Source: Mesorhizobium sp. STM 4661
GTDB taxonomy: Bacteria; Pseudomonadota; Alphaproteobacteria; Rhizobiales; Rhizobiaceae
Reading direction: 5' to 3'
NCBI RefSeq assembly: GCF_000359125.1
Contig: NZ_CAAF010000087.1
Span: forward strand, 1 to 64,000
Length of the DNA: 64,000 nucleotides
Under the pieces are notes generated by a model that searched no databases, was not told where the DNA came from, and saw nothing but the letters and a program-made list of their open reading frames with translations. Both the position numbers and the translations under genes were made by a program. Below are positions 17,230-26,061 of this stretch, piece by piece (position 1 is the stretch's first letter; every line of letters begins with the position of its first letter).

Positions 17230-17390
17230 AGCACGACGATGAGGCGCACGAATATTACTATCCCGTGGAAGGACGCACTGACGGCGCAATCGGCGATGCT
17301 ATCGCATTCATCGCGATCATCTTGGTGCCGGCGGGAATCTACGTGGCCTGGAATACCGTGGCCTCATGGATTTCAGCGTTCTTCTTCTAG
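17226..17390 (+). CDS. Small single-pass membrane protein
   Basis: The protein has 54 residues: an acidic, His/Tyr-rich N-terminus (MKHDDEAHEYYYPVEG), a membrane helix at about 22-42 (IAFIAIILVPAGIYVAW) and a short hydrophobic tail ending in AFFF. The start is set by the ATGA overlap with the preceding SNase-like gene. It is unrecognised. Position suggests a conjugation accessory such as a surface or entry-exclusion factor, but that is only a guess. Confidence 0.6.
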   Translation: MKHDDEAHEYYYPVEGRTDGAIGDAIAFIAIILVPAGIYVAWNTVASWISAFFF

Positions 17391-17731
17391 GACCGCAGTT
17401 TCGCGAAAGAACCGAGCAACGCGCGAAAATCGTCGGCATCAACCTCGCACCAGTCGTTCCCCAACAGCCGACGGAAATAAGCTGCCTTCATTTTCATCTC
17501 AACGACATCGGCCACCGGCGCAGCGGCCGCGCGCCGACGCGCGATAGCCTCTTCCGCCATGACCGAATCCAATCGCCGGCCGATCAGGGTCTCGTCCGGC
17601 CCTTCGGCCCTCATCCATCGCTTGCCGAGACGTTCAACCATGGCGACTGCTTGACGATGCGCCGCGAGCAGATTCGCGACCCCATCGGCCTCTTCCATCA
17701 CTCCGTTGTTACAGACGACTTGAATGGGCAT
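17387..17731 (-). CDS. Conserved-looking hypothetical protein, 114 residues
   Basis: The predicted protein is soluble and helical, rich in Ala, Arg and Glu, with no signal peptide and no motif that I recognise. The ATG is preceded by GGAG at 6 bases. The 3' end overlaps that of the small membrane protein gene on the other strand by 4 bp. Codon use looks like real coding sequence. Function unknown. Confidence 0.55.
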   Translation of the reverse strand: MPIQVVCNNGVMEEADGVANLLAAHRQAVAMVERLGKRWMRAEGPDETLIGRRLDSVMAEEAIARRRAAAAPVADVVEMKMKAAYFRRLLGNDWCEVDADDFRALLGSFAKLRS

Positions 17732-17850
17732 CGACCGGCTCCACGCTCATGACAATTCGTAAACGATACCTGGGGAGGCGAGAAAAACAGGGATGGGTTC
17801 ATCCCTCTGCTTCTCAGGCTCCCGAAGCCCTGGCTTCCCCTACTTTTCGC

Positions 17851-18413
17851 TCATGCGGTCACACTACCCTGCCACCAGACAAACGTTTCAGATTGTAGGC
17901 GAAATTGCCCACGCCGATTTTGACCTTGCCGCGGCCGCGACCAGCCGATGGTGCGGACGAACAGTCCCATGCGGTCCTTCTGTTCGGCGAAGGATGCTCG
18001 ACACGGGCACGGGTTCGGAAGCATGTCCGGTTGCCCTGCTCGATATTCTTCGGCATCGGCTGCCTTCGGCGCCGGTATTGGTGCTGGCCAGCAACCCGCG
18101 TCGACCCTGTCGCCGGCATCCAGACGACCAAGGAACCGCCCGAAGGTGCGCCGGTCCATGATCTGAACTCGGCCTGCTCATCTGACAGTCCGTAAAGTCT
18201 GTAACACCAGGATTTTTTTAACATCATCACCGCATCGTAAAGGTGGCGCCCGCCCTGCGACCGATCCGGGCAGTTCAGTGCCTTGGCCGGGCGTTTGCGA
18301 AACATCTCCCACGCAACCGTGTTCGGCCTCTCCAGCAGTTCGCCCGTCATTCGATCATCTCCCGTGCCGGCCAAAATCGAGTTGACAAAAACGTTGATTG
18401 AGGACGAAGGCAC
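17851..18413 (-). pseudogene. IS5-family transposase remnant
   Basis: Pieces of an IS5-type DDE transposase are spread over two minus-strand frames. The N-terminal YDAVMMLKKSWCYRLYGLSD (with LSDEQAEF) lies near 18150-18260, DRRTFGRFLGRLDAGDRV near 18100-18156, and the C-terminal AEQKDRMGLFVRTIG and KIGVGNFAYNLKRL near 17875-18000. The central DDE region is missing and frames shift at least twice, so it is inactive. It occupies most of the gap between the conjugation accessory genes and the rcgA-like gene; I see no other gene between 17732 and 18461. Confidence 0.75.
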
Positions 18414-18461
18414 GATAGGATACGAAGCCTAGCGAAGCGGAACGAAACTAGAGCCTATAAG

Positions 18462-20078
18462 TTGTTGTTTAAGAACGGAAAGTTATTTCTCCCTCCGCCG
18501 AGAGACGGGAGTGATTTCAAAGAATTATTCAAACGACTGGCGGCGGCGGGCGCGGGTCGACTGTTAGGCAAAGACGGGTTTCCTGCTGGCCCATGGACGC
18601 CCGAGCTCCTTGCAGAGGCGATTTCACAGATTGATTCCAACCGGGTTGGGGTCGATCTGCGAACGGTGCAGCTTTGGTTTCAAGAGAACGAGAAGGGAAT
18701 TAGCACTGCCAACATTCGTTGGCTGGCGAGGATTTTTGGATGCGATGATCTGGTCGCAACTAGCGAATGGCAGATGGAGCTTGGTGCGGCGCAATCGCGG
18801 TTATCGGCCAAGAGACGAGAATGGAAGAGAGCCGGAAGCAGCGTTGCACAGGAGATTCCAGATACGGCACTGACTGCGACCTTCGATGACGAGACAGACT
18901 CCCTGGCAGAGCTGACACGGGATTCTGACGCCAAGGGGCCGAGCCGGCGTTTTAGTTTAGCGAGGAAATCGGAGGCGTTTTTTAGTCGCGGATCTCCCCT
19001 GAATTTACCGGCGTCGGTGTTTGCGGGTGTCACCGCTCTTGGGTTTTTGTCGTATCTTACGGGGATTCACAGCGTGACATATGGCCGGGCGGATGGCGTC
19101 GTCAAGCAGGTTGGGTTTCTTTGGACAGCGAATTGGACATTCGTCTTCATGGTATTTTTGCCACTGTTTTTTGCCTTCGTGACCGAGCTGGTGACCTTTT
19201 GGAAAGATGAAGGCCGCCCAAAGCTTGTAGCGCAGGGCGACAAGATGGAAAGCGACGATGCCTGGGCGCGCAGCGTACAAGCTTCTTCGTATTCATATTG
19301 GGCGGTTTTTTTGATTTGTGTGGTATTCGCAGGTCTTTTTCAGTGGATCGGCGTGTCTTTAATGCCGTTGCTCAAAGGTGGTGGCAACTATGCGACGGAT
19401 TGGGGCTCGTTAGCGATTGTGCGCCCTGAAGTTATATCGGTGCCGGAAGCGATCGTATTCACGGGGCTCGCTTACCTGTATATGTGCCTCTGTTTTTATC
19501 TGTTCTTCGTAGGCCTCATTTTGCTTTATACTGTGATCCATGATCTTTGGATTATTGGAGAAGCAGCGAGTAATCGGCTGGAGGTTGATTATCAACACGA
19601 ACTCCATGAAGCCAGCCTCAGGGTTATGCGTGCGATTTTTCGGTGCACTGTGTTGGGGCTTCTGATCGCCATAGTCATGAAGCTCCAGAGTGCTTACCTG
19701 ACATCGCGTGGAGAGAATATTGTGGCTTGGTTGGTCGGCGATATGTCTTCCGCCTTCTATGGGCGCAATGATGTGAGCGCCGGGATCAGCTACCGCAGGC
19801 CGACCCATTACAGTAGCCTTCTTATCGCTATTTCGACCTGTGCTGTATTTCTGTACGGCTCCATCCGTTTAGGTGTCGAACTTCGGTTTTGTATGTCTTT
19901 GTGGAGGATGTCGGCGATCGTGGCGTTACTCGTGGCTGGCTACTTGCTGATCGATGCATTTGCTGGCTTTTCGATCCTTCTGGGCGTTGGAGTGCTGTTC
20001 GCAATATACGGCCTGTTTGATCCAGGGTTAGGGCGATGGCAAGCGAGTAAGTTGGGAAACAATCAGAGTGTATCATAG
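18462..20078 (+). CDS. rcgA: RcgA-like putative membrane transporter (conjugation regulation)
   Basis: The protein has 538 residues. A soluble N-terminal region (about 1-155) contains an HTH-like stretch (LRTVQLWFQENEKGISTANI), followed by about eight membrane segments (about 180-520). From memory this type, paired with an alpha/beta hydrolase, is named rcgA/rcgR in rhizobial conjugative plasmids and linked to regulation of transfer; I could not check that by search. The TTG start at 18462 is tentative, as no strong ribosome site is visible. GC content is lower than in flanking genes, consistent with acquisition. The stop overlaps the start of the next gene by 11 bp. Confidence 0.65.
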   Translation: MLFKNGKLFLPPPRDGSDFKELFKRLAAAGAGRLLGKDGFPAGPWTPELLAEAISQIDSNRVGVDLRTVQLWFQENEKGISTANIRWLARIFGCDDLVATSEWQMELGAAQSRLSAKRREWKRAGSSVAQEIPDTALTATFDDETDSLAELTRDSDAKGPSRRFSLARKSEAFFSRGSPLNLPASVFAGVTALGFLSYLTGIHSVTYGRADGVVKQVGFLWTANWTFVFMVFLPLFFAFVTELVTFWKDEGRPKLVAQGDKMESDDAWARSVQASSYSYWAVFLICVVFAGLFQWIGVSLMPLLKGGGNYATDWGSLAIVRPEVISVPEAIVFTGLAYLYMCLCFYLFFVGLILLYTVIHDLWIIGEAASNRLEVDYQHELHEASLRVMRAIFRCTVLGLLIAIVMKLQSAYLTSRGENIVAWLVGDMSSAFYGRNDVSAGISYRRPTHYSSLLIAISTCAVFLYGSIRLGVELRFCMSLWRMSAIVALLVAGYLLIDAFAGFSILLGVGVLFAIYGLFDPGLGRWQASKLGNNQSVS

Positions 20079-21093
20079 TTGGCTTGATCATTGGGATGAG
20101 CGGCGGGCGCGACGCGGTGAGGAAGGGAAGAAACCAACGGATTTCGCCCTTGACGCGGAACGCGCCTTTCCAGGTGCGAATAAGATAACAAGTATCGAGG
20201 AATTCTGTGCCCTTGCGGACCAAGCCGTGGCTGATCCAGCCTTTTTCGATGACCCGAATGTGAGTGATCAGGGATTTGAAAGGCTAGATGGGTGGCTCAA
20301 ATTTCCATCGGACGTTTCTACTGATGTCGAACAGAACAATGTCGTCTCGGCGAAAATCACAGAAAGCGGGTCGTTCGATCAGGCGATGGTGATTTTTCAC
20401 CATTGGAATGCAAGCTCCCGGAATCGTCAGATTGCCAACTTTTTCTCGCAACGTGGCATCACGGTTGTCGAGATTGCTATGCCTTATCACTTCGAGCGCA
20501 GCCGTCCCGGCTCCGTGCACGCCGACTATATGCTTAGCCCTAATCTCGGTCGAACGATCCAATCTGTAAGGCAGGCAGTGTTGGATGGGCGAAAACTCAT
20601 ACGTTGGTTGAAGATCGAAGGCTATCGAGAGATTTCGGTTCTCGGTATGAGCTTAGGCTCCTGGGTTGCGGGGGTGCTCGCGGCGCACGACTCGGCTGTG
20701 TCAAAAGCCTCGTTGTTTCTGACGGCGGGGAGTCTAGCGGATATGGTTTGGACGGGTCGCGCGACACGATTGATACGTGCTAGCCTCGAGCCTGAGATTG
20801 AGCTGACCGATCTCGGAAGGGCCTGGGGTCCACTTAACTTGGAGAATTATGCACATAGTTTGGCACGGCCTGATCTCGATCTTCACGTTGTGTTGGCTAA
20901 GAGAGACAAAGTGGTGTTGCCAGAGCTATCGGAGAGGTTCATGCAGAGGCTGAAGGACGCCGGAGCTAGGCCAAATATCTTGGAATTAAACTGTGGTCAT
21001 TATTCGCTCGCCCTGCCGCCATACATTTTGTTGGCCGGTTTGAGCTTGAAGCGGTTTCTGTCGTGTGCTGACAAGTCGGCTCGGCGAGCATGA
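20068..21093 (+). CDS. rcgR: RcgR-like alpha/beta hydrolase, putative quorum-signal lactonase
   Basis: The protein has 341 residues. An alpha/beta-hydrolase core has nucleophile elbow GMSLGSW (about 195-201), a probable acid in LAKRDKVV (about 277) and histidine in NCGHYSLALPP (about 312). MVIFHHWNASSRNRQI probably forms the oxyanion region. There is no signal peptide, so it acts in the cytoplasm. My recollection of the RcgR family is as putative acyl-homoserine-lactone hydrolases that influence plasmid conjugation; that activity is not shown by the sequence. It starts at a GTG inside the end of the rcgA-like gene and is probably co-translated with it. Confidence 0.68.
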   Translation: MYHSWLDHWDERRARRGEEGKKPTDFALDAERAFPGANKITSIEEFCALADQAVADPAFFDDPNVSDQGFERLDGWLKFPSDVSTDVEQNNVVSAKITESGSFDQAMVIFHHWNASSRNRQIANFFSQRGITVVEIAMPYHFERSRPGSVHADYMLSPNLGRTIQSVRQAVLDGRKLIRWLKIEGYREISVLGMSLGSWVAGVLAAHDSAVSKASLFLTAGSLADMVWTGRATRLIRASLEPEIELTDLGRAWGPLNLENYAHSLARPDLDLHVVLAKRDKVVLPELSERFMQRLKDAGARPNILELNCGHYSLALPPYILLAGLSLKRFLSCADKSARRA

Positions 21094-21384
21094 GTTTGGC
21101 GTTGGCCGGTCAGTTCAGAAGCAAATTCTCTGGTAGGCATCACGACACGAAAGTGATGAATCTGGGGTCGCCCCCTACCGGAACCGACCCCTGGAAGCGG
21201 CCGACAACGGCGCAGGCATGACACCGGCAATTGTCGAAAAGGCCACTACACCCTTCTTCTCTACGCGCGCCGGCAATCACACCAGGCTAGGAGCGCTAGT
21301 CGGCCGCCGGGCCTGACCGGCAGGGCATATGAGCGGCGCCGGCTGGGGCGAATAGTGGGCCCTTTAGGAACACTCGTGGGCCGG

Positions 21385-21930
21385 CTAGGTGTCGGCTCTG
21401 CCAGACGGGATCTTTTCGGAAAAGAGGAAGGTCGCTGGATCAAGTTTCAACGCCTTGGCGATCGCGGCAATCGTGTCCACGCTGATGTTGCCGCTCGCGC
21501 GTTCGAGTTTCATATACGTTGCCTCCGCCACGCCGATGAGCTCAGCCATCTCATAGCGGTGCAAAGTACGTCGTTGTCGCTCAATATCGATGATGTGGGC
21601 CAGCCGCTTGCGGATCGCATTGTCGTCCAACCGATGCGCCCACTCCGGAACTTTCTTACCGCCGGCGAGCAGTCCTGCAAAAGACACTTGCAAGCCGTTT
21701 GCCATGATCTGCAGCGTCGTCAATGTGACATTATTTTTCTGACGCACAGTCTGAATGTAGGTTCGATAGGCCAGTTTTTCGCCCTCGGCGGTCCGAAACA
21801 ATTCGGCCATGTGCATATGGGATATGCCGCGTCTGGCTCTCTCCCGCTCAAGCGTCAGTGCAATGTTGGCGCGCAACGGGTTGTTGACCACGCCTCCGTC
21901 GTCTCGTTTCATAAATCGATGTAGTCGCAC
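21385..21930 (-). CDS. Tandem helix-turn-helix (XRE-type) regulator
   Basis: The protein has 181 residues with two HTH-like units: about 20-85 (NNPLRANIALTLERERARRG ... TYIQTVRQKNNVTLTTLQIM) and about 108-168 (RLAHIIDIERQRRTLHRYEM ... GVAEATYMKLERASGNIS). The second is a canonical XRE domain. The start is a GTG at 21930 with AAAAGG upstream; an ATG at 21912 is the alternative. It is divergent from an exported-protein gene, and the intervening motif recurs at the virB promoter region. It is therefore the best local candidate for controlling the conjugation genes. Confidence 0.78.
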   Translation of the reverse strand: MRLHRFMKRDDGGVVNNPLRANIALTLERERARRGISHMHMAELFRTAEGEKLAYRTYIQTVRQKNNVTLTTLQIMANGLQVSFAGLLAGGKKVPEWAHRLDDNAIRKRLAHIIDIERQRRTLHRYEMAELIGVAEATYMKLERASGNISVDTIAAIAKALKLDPATFLFSEKIPSGRADT

Positions 21931-21970
21931 AAACCTGCCTTTTCGACCTGTCCTTTTTCGCGCGGATCAT

Positions 21971-21989
21971 CCATAGTAAACTGTCAAAT
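21971..21989 (+). promoter_or_regulatory. Copy of the ccatagtaaa-tgt-aaat motif before the exported-protein gene
   Basis: The motif ccatagtaaactgtcaaat ends 20 bases before the ATG at 22009. It matches the motif upstream of virB1 (minus strand 16025-16007) at 17 of 19 positions and plus-strand 16039-16052 at 13 of 14. The reverse complement contains TTGACA, directed toward the tandem-HTH regulator gene. Confidence 0.6.
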
Positions 21990-22008
21990 CTGCAGCGAGG
22001 AAAAGGCT

Positions 22009-22611
22009 ATGACCATACTCAAATTCCTACTAGGGGGTGCCGTCGCCATCGCGGGCGCCGCAGCTCTTCCATCCCAATCAAAAGCCTCGGAATGGGGCTG
22101 TCAGGTCCTCCTATGTCTTTCCGGCGACTGGCAAGGCACCCCCTCGTGCCACCCGCCAATCTACAAGTTGATTGCGGCGATGGAAGCCCCGGGTTTTAAT
22201 TGGCCGACCTGTCCGCAAGCCAACTCCAGCGCGGCGAGATTTGAGAAGTATGAGGATTGTCCGTCTGGCTGGCAAGCAGTTGGCAGCTCCGAATCCGATC
22301 GGCCGGGCTTAGGTCAAGAACGGAACATCTGCCGCATCGCGGCCGATAGGCTCTCCTCGCCCGTTGTTTTCAAAAACAACGCCCTCGGCGGGCATCATGG
22401 AGACGGGTCACGTCCGGTCCAAATCGAAATCGACGGTAAGGTGGTTGCGACAACAATCCAGACCGCGGGAAACGATCGAGGGCATTCCCTGGGTAATGGC
22501 CCCACCTACTACACCATCCCTCGACCGATGCGCGGAAAGCCCTGGTTCATCGAGTATGATGACGCGAAGGGCGTGCGCCAGAAAAGCTGGTTCAATCTCA
22601 ACATGCCATGA
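22009..22611 (+). CDS. Exported protein of the conjugation module, function unknown
   Basis: The protein has 200 residues with a signal peptide (cleavage after SKAS) followed by EWGCQVLLCLSGDWQGTPSC. From memory, this Cys-rich beginning is typical of a family of small exported proteins found beside virB genes in rhizobial plasmids and islands. Further cysteines (CPQANS, CPSGW, CRIAA) suggest disulfides. A good ribosome site GAGGAAAAGG precedes the ATG. The operator-like motif directly upstream ties it to the virB region. Confidence 0.72.
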   Translation: MTILKFLLGGAVAIAGAAALPSQSKASEWGCQVLLCLSGDWQGTPSCHPPIYKLIAAMEAPGFNWPTCPQANSSAARFEKYEDCPSGWQAVGSSESDRPGLGQERNICRIAADRLSSPVVFKNNALGGHHGDGSRPVQIEIDGKVVATTIQTAGNDRGHSLGNGPTYYTIPRPMRGKPWFIEYDDAKGVRQKSWFNLNMP

Positions 22612-22668
22612 GCCAGGCGATCACGCAGGACGAGGCACTATGGGGGTGACAATTCAAGGAGGTTTGTA

Positions 22669-23127
22669 GTGTTCAAGGCGCTTCTCCTGTCCACTGTGAT
22701 TTTGAACACAGGCGCTATGTTGACGGCGGCTGGTCAGAGCGACAAGCCGCGATCAAACGTGGACAATCCTATGTGGCCCGCTTCACTGAAATGGGACTGC
22801 AAGACCGCTGCCAAAATCGTGTGCGAGCGTGATGGCAGTTGCTCGGTGGCTGAGGACCACATCGGATTTGTGCTTAACTACGGCAGCAACGAAGCTGAGT
22901 TCCCGGCTAGCAGTGTCAGGATCAAACGCCACTATCAACAGACCGTGCAGGCAAGCCCTTTGCAGCAAGAGGTTAAGGTCGAACTGGCCGACAATCGGGT
23001 TCTTTGGCTGACGGCCGTCGATGCCAGCCGCACCTTTTCGGAAGCGTGGGTCGGCGCACTGAGCGAGTTGAAGGGTGGCGCGGTACTGATGGAATCCGAG
23101 GGGGTCTATTGCATGCCGCACAAGTGA
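22669..23127 (+). CDS. Small exported protein, function unknown
   Basis: The protein has 152 residues. The GTG start is set by a strong ribosome site AAGGAGG at 8 bases. A signal-peptide-like N-terminus (MFKALLLSTVILNTGAMLTA) is followed by a mature region with WDCKTAAKIVCERDGSCSVA and a C-terminal Cys. It is not recognised. It follows the previous exported protein by 57 bp and probably shares its promoter. An IS66 remnant begins just beyond its stop. Confidence 0.65.
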   Translation: MFKALLLSTVILNTGAMLTAAGQSDKPRSNVDNPMWPASLKWDCKTAAKIVCERDGSCSVAEDHIGFVLNYGSNEAEFPASSVRIKRHYQQTVQASPLQQEVKVELADNRVLWLTAVDASRTFSEAWVGALSELKGGAVLMESEGVYCMPHK

Positions 23128-23129
23128 GT

Positions 23130-23614
23130 GCGCCGAGAGCGGAGGGGAAGGTAGCGAAGGCCGTTGGCAAGAGCAAGGTGTATGGCGCCGGCTTGCATCC
23201 CGCGACGCATATCGGTCCGGCCGACGGCCAACCAGATCCGCACCTGGCTCGGAACCGGGATCATGAAACGCCCAGCGCCTTCACCATCGCCGCCGCCAGA
23301 GTCGGCGGCGTGGTCGGTGGAATCCGCAGCCGCACCTTGCCGGCGATCTCCAGCTCGATCACCGCGGGCGGCGCCACAGGCACCGAAGCGGCGACAGGCT
23401 CAGCGGGAACCACGACAACTTCGGCAAAGCCCGTCTCGCGGGCTCTCACCGTGCGCCGCCACTTATAGATAAGGCTGGTCGCGACATCGTACTGACGGAC
23501 TACCGTCACCACTGCGGCCCCGGGCGCGAATGCCGCGGCCACTATCCGGCATTGATCCTCTTCACTCCAACGACGACGCCGCTCAGGCCCGGTCAACAAC
23601 GTCACATGGCTCAT
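23130..23614 (-). pseudogene. IS66-family remnant: intact tnpA and truncated tnpB
   Basis: From 23614 to 23261 the minus strand encodes a 117-residue IS66 TnpA-type protein (RRRWSEEDQCRIVAAAFAPG, DVATSLIYKWRR). Its stop overlaps in ATGA fashion the start of a tnpB-like frame at 23264 (MIPVPSQVRIWLAVGRTDMR). The tnpB frame loses similarity after about 23 residues, near 23195. No tnpC transposase is present, so the element cannot move. It forms one edge of the conjugation module. I see no terminal inverted repeats. Confidence 0.8.
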
Positions 23615-24305
23615 GCTGTGCTGCTAACTAAGCTCGTGAGAACGATTTTAAGAGCGCAGCCTGGCTACCGTGCCATGCTTGCGCAAGGCGGCCCTCGCCG
23701 GGGGCGTACGGATCACCCGCCGGCAATCAGCCATCTGATTGTCATGGACGGCGTTCCTATCCTGGAAGCCGTCGAACGCTGCAATGCCCAATTTGCCAAA
23801 CTTTGGTGGCATTGGTTCTGCTATCCCCCAGCCGGACAAGCCAGAACGCGCAATCATGGTCGATCCCGACCGTTGGTATGGCTGGTCAGCCGATGGGCCG
23901 GTCTTCTCATAACCTGTACGATGGCGACAGCCATGCAAATCAGAGGGCGCGTTCGGCAAGGCGTCGCGCTCAGTATCGAGCATTCAATTTGGCTTGCTCG
24001 GCGGAGGGTCCTGCCTGCTTCCGGTTCTGTCGATAGGCACTGAAGCCAATCTCTCGAACCAATAGGGCCAAGCGTCGAAATGTTGCGCGACCGGCGCACT
24101 GCATTCAAAGGGTCGCCTGGTCACTGCTGCCGCGGTATTCAACTCTGCGGGTCTATCGCATTCCAAAGGAATGCCACAGTTCTTACGACACCGATCGCTT
24201 GCTTCGGAAAAACCGCAACAAGCCTCAGGTCTTCCGTGTTGCCCCGCTTGGTTTGAAATGTTGAGACCGCGCACGACGCCAACTCAAACCCAAAGATCGT
24301 GCCCC
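23615..24305. other. Gap without a supported gene
   Basis: About 690 bp between the IS66 remnant and the aminotransferase gene. Open frames exist on both strands (for example 23648-23983 minus) but none has a ribosome site, recognisable motif or coherent codon use. Probably relic DNA. Confidence 0.5.
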
Positions 24306-25577
24306 ATGAACGAGATCCTAGCCCGTGCGCGCCGGGCAATACCCGGCGGAGCCTTCACTACTTATGTCCTGGATGAAGAGGTCGACTTTGTTGTCAAAAC
24401 CGGAAAAGGCTCCAAGGTCTATTCGACCGATGGCACCGAATACATCGACTGCGTGAACGGATCGAGCCCGATGTTGATCGGCCACGCCCATCCTGAAGTC
24501 GTCGAGGCTTTGAAAAGCGCGGTCGAATGCCCCTCGAACTTCTACCTGCTGAACGAGAAGGGTATCGAACTTGCGGAAACCCTTGTCGAATCGATCCCTT
24601 GTGCGGAGCAGATCAAATACGGTGTGACAGGATCAGATGCGACTTTTTTGTACGCTATGCGACTGGCGCGCGCTTTTACGGGTCGATCAAAAATCCTCAA
24701 GTTTGAAGGCGGGTTTCTCGGCGGAAATGACTACGCCCTGATGAGCATGTCGCCGGCGAGCCCGTTCCCCAATTTTCCAGCCGCACGGCCTGACAGCGCC
24801 GGTATCCCCAAGGTGCTTGAAGACGAAGTATTGATTGCTCCCTACAATGACCTTGAGGCTGTCGATCAGATTTTGGCGGGTGCCTGCAACGAGGTTGCAG
24901 CCATAATCGTAGAGGCGCAACAGCGCTGCATCGATCCAAAGCCCGACTTCCTCGAAGGACTTCGCTCGATCTGCGATGCTAACGGAATTCTGCTGATCTT
25001 CGATGAGGTCGTTACGGGATTTCGCCTGGCCTGGGGCGGAGCACAAGAACGGTATGGCGTCACACCGGATCTCGCGGCCTACGGCAAGGTGATCGGTGGC
25101 GGCATGCCGTTGTCGGCTGTCGCCGGACGCGAAGAAATTCTCCGTCTGGCCAATCCCCGCAGTCCCGCCGATCCGCGGAAGTGTTTCACTGGGAGCACGG
25201 CATGCGGCAACCCTATCGCCGCGGCGGCCGGCATCGCCACGCTCAAGGTCCTTTCTCGCCCCGGGACCTATGAACGACTGAACGAGATAGGTGACCGATT
25301 CCGTACGGGAGCGTCTGAAATTTTCCAGAGACATGGAGTAGCCGGCCAAGCGATCGGCTCGGGGCCATTGTCACAGATCGTGCTCACGGACATTCCCGTC
25401 ACAGACTACCGCAGCAGCGTGTCGGGTGATCTGAGAATGCAGCGGAAACTTACGACGGGACTTGTCAGCCGCGGCGTCCTGACCCACGGAACATTCTATT
25501 TCTCGCTTGCGCTGTCCAACGACGACATCGACCGCGTTCTCGATGCACTCGACAACGCCATGACCTCCATTTTTTGA
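24306..25577 (+). CDS. Class III aminotransferase, glutamate-1-semialdehyde aminomutase-like
   Basis: The protein has 423 residues. It shows the class III PLP fold with GTEYIDCVNGSSPMLIGHAH near the N-terminus, VTGSDATFLYAMRLAR (about 107-122), the LIFDEVVTGFR motif (Asp about 233) and the PLP lysine in AYGKVIGGGMP (Lys about 261). It resembles HemL-like enzymes, but the setting is not tetrapyrrole synthesis, so an amino-sugar or omega-amino acid substrate is equally possible. The ATG at 24306 matches the family N-terminus; the longer frame to 24171 has no support. No co-directional partner is close by. Confidence 0.82.
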   Translation: MNEILARARRAIPGGAFTTYVLDEEVDFVVKTGKGSKVYSTDGTEYIDCVNGSSPMLIGHAHPEVVEALKSAVECPSNFYLLNEKGIELAETLVESIPCAEQIKYGVTGSDATFLYAMRLARAFTGRSKILKFEGGFLGGNDYALMSMSPASPFPNFPAARPDSAGIPKVLEDEVLIAPYNDLEAVDQILAGACNEVAAIIVEAQQRCIDPKPDFLEGLRSICDANGILLIFDEVVTGFRLAWGGAQERYGVTPDLAAYGKVIGGGMPLSAVAGREEILRLANPRSPADPRKCFTGSTACGNPIAAAAGIATLKVLSRPGTYERLNEIGDRFRTGASEIFQRHGVAGQAIGSGPLSQIVLTDIPVTDYRSSVSGDLRMQRKLTTGLVSRGVLTHGTFYFSLALSNDDIDRVLDALDNAMTSIF

Positions 25578-25899
25578 GTGACCAAAAACGACTAGACCGC
25601 GGACCAGTTCGCTGAGACGACCTTTCAGACTTTCCGTCGCCTACCGCCTTGTTCAGACATTTGCGAGCCTGGATGCCGAGATAGCGATCATGCACATTCC
25701 GTACGCAAGGCCCTATCTAGAAGCGGAGGCGTACGGCCTCGCAAATCTAGCAAGACCCAAGGCCCTGCGCAAAGCCGCCGAGCGACAATGCAGAATAGTT
25801 TCGACTGGGATACCGGAACGCATCTTCTCCCTTCCCGGGATGCTCTCGTGAGCACCGCCAGCGGAAGGCGAATTGAATGCCATCTATCAACGCGTGCGA

Positions 25900-26025
25900 C
25901 TCTCTAACGCGTCTCGTCCGACTCCTGACCGCTTTGTGCCTCCTACGGGCATCATATAGCTGTAGCTCCGATAGGTGTTGCTCCACACTAGGCCGACCTT
26001 CAACGCCTTGGTCATTCGCATTAGA
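25900..26025 (-). pseudogene. Aldehyde dehydrogenase C-terminal fragment
   Basis: Translation of this minus-strand piece gives MTKALKVGLVWSNTYRSYSY followed by MMPVGGTKRSGVGRDAL. It aligns closely with the C-terminal region of the intact aldehyde dehydrogenase at 46565-48046 (MSKALHVGTVWINTYRAYSY). Only about 40 residues remain; the catalytic Cys and Glu regions are absent. Confidence 0.7.
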
Positions 26026-26061
26026 TATCGCTTTTGAAGCGGTGCAATATATAGTTGGCAG

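Noticed and set aside
18382..18421. TTGACA near 18382 as a promoter for the rcgA-like gene
   Set aside because: The nearest -10-like sequence is 28 bases away, too far for a standard promoter.
23984..24274. 96-codon minus-strand frame in the gap before the aminotransferase
   Set aside because: Starts at a GTG without a ribosome site and resembles no family that I know; Cys/Pro/Arg-rich composition is typical of chance frames.
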